Notes under the pieces: model-generated | Database searches by the model: none | The model's input: only the letters and a program-made list of their open reading frames with translations | Told to the model about the DNA's origin: nothing | Position numbers and translations under genes: made by a program | Assembly: GCF_006547145.1 (NCBI RefSeq) | Contig: NZ_CP041244.1 | Span: 2,418,001 to 2,482,000 of the forward strand | Source: Actinomadura sp. WMMA1423 | Lineage (GTDB): Bacteria > Actinomycetota > Actinomycetes > Streptosporangiales > Streptosporangiaceae | Direction of reading: 5' to 3' | Length of the DNA: 64,000 nt | Shown: positions 43,751 to 52,353 of the stretch, one piece after another | Layout: each line of letters opens with the position of its first letter | Numbering within the stretch: the first letter of the stretch is position 1

Positions 43751-45829
43751 ATGCGACACGTGCCGGACGAGCGACCCGCGCCACAGCCCGACGGGACACC
43801 GCGACCGAACGGGACGCCGCCGCACGGGGCGCAGCGCTCCGGGACGACCGAGCCCGGCAGGCGCCAGTCGGTGCCGCCCCGTCGCGACCCCGAGCAGCCG
43901 TGGCGCGCCGAAGGCGTCCCCGACCGGCGGGACGGCCGGGCGCGCGGGCTGCGCGGGGGCGGGTGGAGGCCGAACAGGAACAACGCGGTCTTCTGGGCGC
44001 TGCTGCTGGCCGTCTTCGGGCTGAGCTACGTCTCCATGCACCTCACCGGGCAGAAGGAGCGGGTGACGATCCCCTACACGGCGTTCACCCAGCAGGTCGC
44101 CGCGGGGAACGTGAAGGACGTCTACACCAAGGGCTACCAGATCCAGGGCCAGCTGAAGAGCAAGCGGCCCGTCCCCGGGCACGGGGAGAAGACCTACGCC
44201 TCGTTCGAGACGCTGCGTCCCGCGTTCGCCGACGACAAGATCTACACGGAGATGGTGGCCAAGGGCGTCGAGGTCGAGGCCAAGCCGGTCAACGAGGACC
44301 GCGGCCTGCTCGCCAACCTGCTGCTGTCGCTGCTGCCGACCCTGCTGTTCGTCGGCCTGTGGATCGGCGTCATGGTCTGGCTGCAGCGCCGCATGGCCGG
44401 CGGCGGGGGCGGTCTCATGGGCGGCTTCAACCGCTCCCCCAAGCCCGTGGCCCCCGACGACAAGCGCGCCACGTTCGCCGACGTCGCCGGCATCGACGAG
44501 GTCGAGGCGGAGCTCAGCGAGATCGTCGACTTCCTCAAGGACCCCGGCAAGTACCGCCGCATGGGCGCCCGCGTCCCGCGCGGCGTGCTGCTGACCGGCT
44601 CGCCCGGCACCGGCAAGACGCTGCTCGCCCGCGCCGTCGCCGGCGAGGCCGACGTCCCGTTCTACTCCGCGGCGGCCTCGGAGTTCATCGAGATGGTCGT
44701 CGGCGTCGGAGCGGCCCGCGTGCGCGAGCTGTTCACCGAGGCCCGCAAGACCGCCCCGTCGATCATCTTCATCGACGAGATCGACACGATCGGGCGGGCT
44801 CGGGGCGGCGGCGCGAGCATGGGCGGGCACGACGAGCGCGAGCAGACCCTCAACCAGATCCTCACCGAGATGGACGGCTTCTCCGGCTCCGAGGGCGTCG
44901 TCGTGATCGCCGCGACGAACCGCCCCGACATCCTGGACCCGGCCCTCATGCGCCCGGGCCGGTTCGACCGGCAGGTCGCGGTGTCCCCGCCCGACCTCGA
45001 CGGGCGCGTCGCGATCCTCGGCGTGCACACCCGCGACGTCCCGCTCGCCGCCGACGCCGACCTCCTGTCGATCGCGAGGATGACGCCCGGGATGACCGGC
45101 GCCGAACTGGCCAACCTCGTCAACGAGGCCGCCCTGCTCGCCGTGAAGCGCGAGAAGGGCGCCGTGGACATGGACGACTTCCAGAGCGCGCTGGAGAAGG
45201 TGCAGCTCGGCACCCGGCGCTCCCTGGTCATGCCCTTCGAGGAGCGCCGCCGCACGTCCTACCACGAGTCCGGGCACGGCCTGCTCGGCATGCTGCAGCC
45301 GGGCGCCGACCCCGTCCGCAAGATCACGATCGTCCCGCACGGCCGGGCGCTCGGCGTCACCGTGTCCACCCCGGACGACGACCGTTACGCCTACGACGAG
45401 CGCTACCTGCGCGGCCGCATCATCGGCGCGCTCGGCGGCATGGCGGCCGAGGAGCTGGTCTTCGGCGTGATCACCACCGGCTCGGAGAGCGACCTGGAGC
45501 AGGTCACCAAGATCGCTCGCGGCATGGTGGGCCGCTGGGGCATGTCGCAGAAGATCGGCCCGCTGTCGATCCTGCCCCCGGACGGCTCGGACCCGATGGG
45601 CCAGTACGCCGCCCAGGGCACCCTGGACGCCGTCGACCTCGAGGCCCGCCGGATCGTCGACGAGTGCTACGCCGAGGCCCTGGAGACCCTCCGCGCCAAC
45701 CGCGACAAGCTGGACTCCCTGGCCGCGGCCCTCCTGGAGAACGAGACCCTCGACGAGGCCGCCGCCTACGCCGCCGCCGGAGTGGACCGCACCATCCGCG
45801 AGATGGACCTCTCCAAATCCCACCACTGA
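43751..45829 (+). CDS. ftsH: FtsH-family AAA+ zinc metalloprotease
   Basis: This 692-residue membrane protease has a hydrophilic Pro/Arg-rich N-terminus of about 75 residues. Two membrane helices (about 77-98 and 187-212) flank the extracytoplasmic part. The AAA+ module follows, with Walker A GSPGTGKT near 281 and IIFIDEIDTIGR as Walker B. The zinc motif HESGH is near 504 and the third ligand region is ESDLEQVT. It degrades unneeded membrane and soluble proteins. Start choice is uncertain: GTG 43760 has GGGGAG at better spacing. The FtsH linked to tilS/hpt/folE in actinobacteria is not here, so this is probably a paralogue. Confidence 0.92.
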   Translation: MRHVPDERPAPQPDGTPRPNGTPPHGAQRSGTTEPGRRQSVPPRRDPEQPWRAEGVPDRRDGRARGLRGGGWRPNRNNAVFWALLLAVFGLSYVSMHLTGQKERVTIPYTAFTQQVAAGNVKDVYTKGYQIQGQLKSKRPVPGHGEKTYASFETLRPAFADDKIYTEMVAKGVEVEAKPVNEDRGLLANLLLSLLPTLLFVGLWIGVMVWLQRRMAGGGGGLMGGFNRSPKPVAPDDKRATFADVAGIDEVEAELSEIVDFLKDPGKYRRMGARVPRGVLLTGSPGTGKTLLARAVAGEADVPFYSAAASEFIEMVVGVGAARVRELFTEARKTAPSIIFIDEIDTIGRARGGGASMGGHDEREQTLNQILTEMDGFSGSEGVVVIAATNRPDILDPALMRPGRFDRQVAVSPPDLDGRVAILGVHTRDVPLAADADLLSIARMTPGMTGAELANLVNEAALLAVKREKGAVDMDDFQSALEKVQLGTRRSLVMPFEERRRTSYHESGHGLLGMLQPGADPVRKITIVPHGRALGVTVSTPDDDRYAYDERYLRGRIIGALGGMAAEELVFGVITTGSESDLEQVTKIARGMVGRWGMSQKIGPLSILPPDGSDPMGQYAAQGTLDAVDLEARRIVDECYAEALETLRANRDKLDSLAAALLENETLDEAAAYAAAGVDRTIREMDLSKSHH

Positions 45830-45918
45830 CCCGCCCCTCCACACGTGTTGTCTCCGGCGAGTTAACCGATCCTGGGTACGCTGACTACACACGGTCTCTA
45901 AGCTGATGGGAGCCGAGC

Positions 45919-46611
45919 GTGATGGAGGAATCACCTAAAGTGAACATTCTTGCCCCGGTTCACTATCACCGCGAGCTCCCCGACACCCCCTACAACCTCT
46001 GGATGCGGGACGAGCTCGCCGACGTACTGGATCTCCCCCACGACGGCACCCGTGTCGAGATCGTCGGTGGGGAGATCACCGTGTCGCCTGGGCCGGATTA
46101 CGCCCACAATGTCATCGTCCGCAGCATCAACGAGAGGTTCTTCGCGGCCCAACTGCTCGACCCCGCCTTCCCGTGGCGCTGCATCCACACGCAGGACGTG
46201 AACCTGAGCGAAATCCACGATGGATACATCCCGGACCTCTGCGTACTCAGCGAGCAGAACGACCAGCAGGCCAATTCGGCGCAGCTCAAGAAGATCCTCC
46301 CGCACCATCTCACGCTGGTTCTCGAGGTCACCTCGCCGAGTACCGGCGCCGAGGACCGCCTTCCCGGTAAGAAGCGGTTCAGGCCGACCAAGTGGAACGG
46401 GTACGCGCGGGTCGGGATCCCGTTCTACCTGCTGGTCGACCGCGACCCCAGGGAAGCCCGGACGACGCTCTTCAGTTCGCCCGACACCGCGTCCGGTGAC
46501 TACGTCGAGGCGGTGAGCTGGGAGTTCGGTGAGGCGGTCAAGCTGCCGGAGCCGTTCGGCCTCGAGATTCCCACCGACGAGTGGGAGCCCTGGCAGCGCG
46601 GGCAGGCCTGA
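45919..46611 (+). CDS. Uma2-family PD-(D/E)xK nuclease-like protein
   Basis: This 230-residue protein has the Uma2/DUF820 restriction-endonuclease fold. Candidate metal residues are Asp106 in YIPDLCVL, Glu136 in LVLEVTSPST and Lys151/152. The segment GIPFYLLVDRD is typical. Function is unknown: the family is common in cyanobacteria and actinomycetes, often in multiple copies. Base composition is clearly less GC-rich than its neighbours (33 G+C in the 60 bp at 46201-46260), a hint of recent acquisition. Start is GTG 45919 or ATG 45922. Confidence 0.88.
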   Translation: MMEESPKVNILAPVHYHRELPDTPYNLWMRDELADVLDLPHDGTRVEIVGGEITVSPGPDYAHNVIVRSINERFFAAQLLDPAFPWRCIHTQDVNLSEIHDGYIPDLCVLSEQNDQQANSAQLKKILPHHLTLVLEVTSPSTGAEDRLPGKKRFRPTKWNGYARVGIPFYLLVDRDPREARTTLFSSPDTASGDYVEAVSWEFGEAVKLPEPFGLEIPTDEWEPWQRGQA

Positions 46612-46627
46612 GGGGCGGCTCTCCGCG

Positions 46628-47467
46628 CTAGGCCGGTCTGGGGAGGCCTATCGGGTTGGGGAACGGCATCTCGTTCGCCGCGGCCCTGGCCGCCGGCAGG
46701 AGGGACTCGTAGAGGCTTCTGGGGTCCGTCAGGGCCTGGTAGGGGGCGGCTGCCAGTTCGTCCGTGCGTTGTTCGATGCGCGTCTTCAGGTCGCGTCCGG
46801 CCGCGGTGGCCTCTCCCCGGTCCACCAGGCCGCGCCGGGCCAGTGACTCGGTCGCCTCGGACCAGTCCTCGGGGGACCAGCCGCGGCTTTCGTAGAACCG
46901 CTCCGGAGGGACCGTGCCCAGGGCCGACACCAGGACGTTCGCCTCCAAGCCGCTCAGTCCCTCGGCGGTGAGCAGGGCGACGTGGCCGTCCCCGCGGTGC
47001 TCGCGCAAGGACGTCGTCGTCTGCCAGAGCGCCTCTACGGGGTCCTCTGGGACGGGCAGGTCGCGGTTTGCCGCGAACAGCGGACGGCCGGAGGCGTCCG
47101 CCGCCATCACGGCCTCTTCCAGGAGCGGTGCGGCCTTGAGCGCCACGTCCTCGATGCCGGGGAAGGTTCTGCGCAGTGCGCGCGCCGCCGCGTCGCTCCT
47201 TCCCCGGAGGATGCTCTCCGGGGATGCGAACTTCCACGCGTCCGGTATGGCCCGCCGTACCCGTGCGGGGTGGAAGCCGAAGAAGGTGGCCTGGATCGTC
47301 CCCGCCGACACCGCGCCGAGCGGCGCGCCCCGGCTTCCGAAGTAGCCCATCCAGAAGCCCTTGAGGCCTGCCTCGGCGTTGGCCGCCCGGCACTCCTCGG
47401 CGAAGTAGGTCACCGCGTGCAGGGGCTCGATGACCTTCCACATGTCCCGCGCGAACGTCGCATCCAC
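46628..47467 (-). CDS. SCO6745-family protein
   Basis: This 279-residue soluble protein matches the actinobacterial SCO6745 (formerly SalK-like) family. It shows MWKVIEPLHAVTYFAEE, GFWMGYFGSRGAPLG and ATFFGFHPARVRRAIPDAW. A C-terminal winged-helix-like part (about 190-270) is possible. Function is unknown. GTG 47467 gives the family N-terminus DATFARDMW. It is divergent from the SigJ gene. Confidence 0.85.
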   Translation of the reverse strand: MDATFARDMWKVIEPLHAVTYFAEECRAANAEAGLKGFWMGYFGSRGAPLGAVSAGTIQATFFGFHPARVRRAIPDAWKFASPESILRGRSDAAARALRRTFPGIEDVALKAAPLLEEAVMAADASGRPLFAANRDLPVPEDPVEALWQTTTSLREHRGDGHVALLTAEGLSGLEANVLVSALGTVPPERFYESRGWSPEDWSEATESLARRGLVDRGEATAAGRDLKTRIEQRTDELAAAPYQALTDPRSLYESLLPAARAAANEMPFPNPIGLPRPA

Positions 47468-47508
47468 CCGCCGAACGCTAGGCCCGCCGCGAGGCCCGCA
47501 CAACCCCG

Positions 47509-47534
47509 GTCACATCCACGCCGCGGCGTCCGTC
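47509..47534 (+). promoter_or_regulatory. putative ECF41 self-promoter of sigJ
   Basis: GTCACA (47509-47514) is followed after exactly 16 bp by CGTC (47531-47534). This fits the known ECF41 promoter consensus TGTCACA-N16-CGTC apart from the first base. Transcription would start near 47541, giving a leader of about 27 nt that carries the ribosome site GAGGGGG. Confidence 0.65.
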
Positions 47535-47567
47535 AGGGTAATGACCAGTGGTACAGAGGGGGACGTG

Positions 47568-48449
47568 ATGGACGAGCGCGAGTTCCTGGCCGAGCGGTTC
47601 GAAGGGCACCGCACGCATCTGAAGGCGGTCGCGTACCGGATGCTGGGCTCGCTCGCGGAGGCCGACGACGCCGTCCAGGAGGCGTGGCTCAGGCTCAGCC
47701 GGTCCGACGCGGACGACATCGAGAACCTGGGCGGCTGGCTGACGACCGTCGTGGGACGGGTGTGCCTGGACATGCTGCGCTCGCGCACGTCCCGCCGCGA
47801 GGACCCGCTGGAGGAGCGCCTCCCCGACCCGGTCGTCAGCTCCCTGAACGGGCCCGACCCCGAGTACGAGGCGCTGGTGGCCGACTCGGTCGGGCTCGCG
47901 CTCCTGGTGGTGCTGCAGTCCCTGACACCGGCCGAGCGTCTGGCGTTCGTCCTGCACGACACGTTCGGGGTGCCGTTCGAGGACATCGCGTCCATCGTCG
48001 GACGCTCCCCCGCCGCCGCCCGCCAACTGGCCAGCCGCGCCCGCCGCAGGGTGCGCGGGACGGCCCCGGAGCCCGAACGCGACCCCGCCCGGCAGCGCGC
48101 GGTCGTCGAGGCCTTCAACGCCGCCGCCCACGACGGCGACTTCGAGGCGCTCGTCGCCGTCCTGCACCCGGACGTGGTGCTGCGCGCCGACGTCGGCGCC
48201 ATGCCCGGCGGCTGGACGCAGGTCGACGGCGCGCGGAACGTCGCAGGCCAGGCCCTCATGTTCCGCAGCACGGCCCCGGGCGTGCTCGTGCCCGCCCTGG
48301 TCAACGGGACCGCCGGGAGCGTGTGGTTCGAGGACGGAAGCCCGCGCTCGGTCCTGTGCTTCACGGTCGCCGGCGGCAGGGTGGCCGCGATCGACATCCT
48401 CGCCGACCCGGACCGCCTCGCCGCCCTCGACCTCGCCTACCCCGGCTGA
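47568..48449 (+). CDS. sigJ: ECF sigma factor, SigJ/ECF41 group
   Basis: This 293-residue protein has sigma-2 (about 6-75), sigma-4 (about 112-165) and a C-terminal SnoaL-like domain (about 172-290). The last is the fused regulatory domain of ECF41/SigJ sigma factors. The sequence DPDRL at 280-284 corresponds to the NPDKL motif that modulates activity. No carboxymuconolactone decarboxylase or oxidoreductase gene, the usual ECF41 partner, is adjacent. ATG 47568 is preceded by GAGGGGG. The likely self-promoter lies upstream. Confidence 0.9.
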   Translation: MDEREFLAERFEGHRTHLKAVAYRMLGSLAEADDAVQEAWLRLSRSDADDIENLGGWLTTVVGRVCLDMLRSRTSRREDPLEERLPDPVVSSLNGPDPEYEALVADSVGLALLVVLQSLTPAERLAFVLHDTFGVPFEDIASIVGRSPAAARQLASRARRRVRGTAPEPERDPARQRAVVEAFNAAAHDGDFEALVAVLHPDVVLRADVGAMPGGWTQVDGARNVAGQALMFRSTAPGVLVPALVNGTAGSVWFEDGSPRSVLCFTVAGGRVAAIDILADPDRLAALDLAYPG

Positions 48450-48457
48450 GGCGCGCC

Positions 48458-48897
48458 TCAGGAGAGGGAGCGCTGGAAGAGGACTCTGGGCCTCTCCGGG
48501 CCGTCGTGGGAGGGGGCGTGCTCGACGCTGAAGCCCATGGCCTCGTGGAAGGCGATGGAGCCGGCGTTCTGAGGCGAGGTCAGGGCACGGACGGTCGTGC
48601 GGCCGTCGGCCCGGGCCAGCGCGAAGAAGTCCTCGTACAGGCGGCGGGCCAGACCGGTGCCGCGGAAGGCGGGGTTCACGCCGACGAAGTGGATGTAGGC
48701 GGTGTCGGGGACGGACGGGGAGAGGAACCCGACGAGGAAGCCCGCGAGGTCGTCACCGTGCTCGGCGACGAGGCTGGTGCGGTGCAAGTGGTCGAGGAAG
48801 AGGCGGGGCAGGATCCCGTGGACCTCGCGGCCCCACCAGGCGTCCACCACGGCGACGACGCGGTCGTAGTCGGCGGGCGCCGCCGGGCGGACGCGCA

Positions 48898-48898
<1 letters not shown>
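48458..48898 (-). CDS. GNAT-family N-acetyltransferase
   Basis: This 146-residue GNAT protein has the acetyl-CoA loop VNPAFRGTGLARRLYE (about 74-89) and the terminal NAGSIAFHEAMGF element. Its substrate is unknown. Its ATG overlaps the stop of the transglutaminase-like gene (ATGA), so dapB, the transglutaminase-like gene and this one form a coupled trio. Confidence 0.87.
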
Positions 48899-50192
<1,294 letters not shown>

Positions 50193-50198
50193 CTATCG

Positions 50199-50822
50199 TC
50201 AGAAACGCTTGCCCAGCTCCCGCGCCTCGGCGTGCGCGGCGCGGCGGCCGCTGTCGGCGTCGGCCGTGGCGAGGTTGGGGCGGAACTCGACCGTGCTGAT
50301 GTCGGTGACGCCCGTCCAGCGCAGCCAGCCCTCGAGGAACGGGGCCTGGTGGTCGCGGCCGAACTCGGGCGGACGGCCCTCGCCGTAGACGGCGCTGGTG
50401 TAGACGACGGCGGCCTTCTTTCCCTGGAGGAGGCCCGTGTAGCCCTTCTCGGGGTCGAAGCGGAACACCCATCCGGGCTGCGAGACGACGTCGATGAACT
50501 GCTTCAGGATGTAGGGGACGCTGGAGTTCCACATCGGGACGCTGAACAGGTAGCGGTCGTAGGCGTCGTAGCGCTCGAAGACCTCCCAGGCGGCCCTCCA
50601 GGCGGCGGCCTGCTCGCCGGACGGCTCCTCCCCCGCCAACACCGCCATCTTCGCCCCGGCCCCGGCGGGGCCGAACGCGGGAAGGCCGGCATCCCACAGG
50701 TCGAGGTGGTCGACGACGTCGCCGTGGGTCTCGCGGTAGGCGTCCGCGAACACCCCGGCGATCGCCAGGGACTCGGAGGCGGCGGACCGCGGGGACGCGG
50801 AGATGTGCAGCAGACGGGACAT
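50199..50822 (-). CDS. azoR: FMN-dependent NADH-azoreductase
   Basis: This 207-residue flavodoxin-fold quinone/azo reductase has the FMN phosphate loop SASPRSAASES (about 8-18), PMWNSSVPYILKQFID (about 96-111) and the later TSAVYG loop. It uses NADH to reduce quinones and azo compounds. It is inserted between the M16 protease and dapB, with its own promoter and an elaborate operator. A dedicated repressor is therefore expected, but its gene is not nearby. Confidence 0.9.
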   Translation of the reverse strand: MSRLLHISASPRSAASESLAIAGVFADAYRETHGDVVDHLDLWDAGLPAFGPAGAGAKMAVLAGEEPSGEQAAAWRAAWEVFERYDAYDRYLFSVPMWNSSVPYILKQFIDVVSQPGWVFRFDPEKGYTGLLQGKKAAVVYTSAVYGEGRPPEFGRDHQAPFLEGWLRWTGVTDISTVEFRPNLATADADSGRRAAHAEARELGKRF

Positions 50823-50845
50823 GACGGATCCTCTCGGCAAGCATA

Positions 50846-50892
50846 CGGACCAGAGTCCGCTTACTCTGGCGAGAGTAGCGGACCCCGGTCCG
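50846..50892. promoter_or_regulatory. three-palindrome operator upstream of azoR
   Basis: CGGAC-CAGA-GTCCG (50846-50859) and CGGAC-CCCG-GTCCG (50879-50892) have centres 33 bp apart. Between them lies a third inverted repeat of the same 5-4-5 geometry, ACTCT-GGCG-AGAGT (50863-50876). The array begins 24 bp upstream of the azoR start. It resembles sites for TetR- or MarR-type repressors of reductase genes. Confidence 0.75.
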
Positions 50893-50940
50893 TTTAACAA
50901 GTCGGCGGCCGTCCGTCCCGGGGAGGCCGGAGGCCGGCCG

Positions 50941-52260
50941 TCAGGCGCCGAACTCGCGGTCCCCCACCGGACCGATCACGGTGAGCGCCTGCGGGCCCGA
51001 CAGCACGTCGCGGGCGATGGCGCGGACGTCGTCGAGCGTGACGGCCTCGATGCGCGCCAGCACCTCCTCGACGGGCAGCAGCGACTCGTAGACCAGCTCG
51101 CTCTTGCCGATGCGGCTCATGCGGGAGCCGGTGTCCTCCAGCCCGAGGACCATGGCGCCGCGCAGCTGGCCCTTGCCGCGTTCCAGCTCCTCGTCGGTGA
51201 GGCCCGACCCGGCCGCCCCGGCCAGCTCCTCACGGCAGATCGACAGGACCTCCTCGGCTTTGGCGGGCTGGCAGCCCGCGTAGACGCCGAAGACGCCGGA
51301 GTCGGCGTACTGGGCCGTGTAGCTGTAGACGGAGTACGCGAGGCCGCGCTTCTCCCGGATCTCCTGGAAGAGGCGGGACGACATGCCGCCGCCGAGCGCC
51401 GCGTTCAGCACGCCGAGCGCGAACCGGCGCTCGTCGGTGCGCGACGTCCCGGCGCCGCCGATGATGATGTGGGCCTGCTCGGTGTCCTTGTCGATCACCA
51501 CGCTGCGCGGGTCCAGGGGCACGGGCGCGCCGTCCACCCGGGGCGCGGCGGGCGCGGCGTCGCCGTGCAGGTGCTCGGCGAACGCGCCGGACACCAGCCG
51601 GACCACCTCGTCGTGGTCGATGTTGCCCGCCACCGACACCACCAGGTTGGACGGGACGTAGTGCTCCCGGTAGTAGCCGTGGATCCGGTCCCGGGACAGG
51701 TCGTTGATCGACTGCTCGGTGCCGAGGATGGGGCGCCCGAGCGGGGTGTCGCCGTACAGCGCCGTGGCGAACTCGTCGTGGATCAGGTCGCCCGGGTCGT
51801 CGTCGCGCATGTGGATCTCTTCGAGGATCACGCCGCGCTCGGCCTCGACGTCCTCGGGGCGGTTCACCGACGCCGCGACCATGTCGGAGACCACGTCCAC
51901 GGCGAGGGGGAGGTCGGAGTCCAGGACCCGCGCGTAGTAGCAGGTGTACTCCTTGGCGGTGAACGCGTTGAGGTCGCCGCCGACCGCGTCGATCGCCGCG
52001 GAGATCTCCAGCGCCGACCGCCGCCTCGTGCCCTTGAACAGCACGTGCTCCAGGTAGTGGCTGGCGCCGGCGTCGGCGGGGGCCTCGTCGCGGGAGCCGA
52101 CCGCCGACCAGATGCCGAACGCGGCCGAGCGCACGGTCGGCATGGTCTCGGTGATGATCCGCAACCCGCCGGGCAGGACGGTGCGGCGCACCGCGCCGGC
52201 GCCGTCGGTGTGGATCGTGGTGGTGGTGCCGGGCTCCTGCGCCCTCGCCGGCAGGGTCAC
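50941..52260 (-). CDS. M16-family zinc metallopeptidase
   Basis: This 439-residue pitrilysin-type protease has the inverted zinc motif HxxEH in SHYLEHVLFKGT (about 68-79), with the third ligand Glu downstream in AERGVILEEIHM. The second, inactive half (about 215-430) contains GGGMSSRLFQEIREKRGLAY. It is likely a processing peptidase. It follows pnp, the conserved actinobacterial order, but lies behind a strong hairpin. Confidence 0.93.
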   Translation of the reverse strand: MTLPARAQEPGTTTTIHTDGAGAVRRTVLPGGLRIITETMPTVRSAAFGIWSAVGSRDEAPADAGASHYLEHVLFKGTRRRSALEISAAIDAVGGDLNAFTAKEYTCYYARVLDSDLPLAVDVVSDMVAASVNRPEDVEAERGVILEEIHMRDDDPGDLIHDEFATALYGDTPLGRPILGTEQSINDLSRDRIHGYYREHYVPSNLVVSVAGNIDHDEVVRLVSGAFAEHLHGDAAPAAPRVDGAPVPLDPRSVVIDKDTEQAHIIIGGAGTSRTDERRFALGVLNAALGGGMSSRLFQEIREKRGLAYSVYSYTAQYADSGVFGVYAGCQPAKAEEVLSICREELAGAAGSGLTDEELERGKGQLRGAMVLGLEDTGSRMSRIGKSELVYESLLPVEEVLARIEAVTLDDVRAIARDVLSGPQALTVIGPVGDREFGA

Positions 52261-52289
52261 GTGTCGCTCACATTCCGTCGGGGGAAAGC

Positions 52290-52343
52290 GACCGGCCGGC
52301 CGTTCCGCGGCCCCATCGGGGCTGCGGAGCCGGCCGGCCGGTC
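52290..52343 (-). terminator. terminator of pnp
   Basis: GACCGGCCGGC (52290-52300) pairs with GCCGGCCGGTC (52333-52343). Inner pairing CCGC/GCGG and GGCCCC/GGGGC extends the stem. It starts 11 bp after the pnp stop. Confidence 0.75.
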
Positions 52344-52353
52344 ATGGCCTGGA

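Noticed and set aside
42835-48449. defence island (FtsH, Uma2, SigJ cluster)
   Set aside because: The genes lie in separate transcription units with ordinary neighbours, and no known defence effector or sensor accompanies the Uma2 gene.
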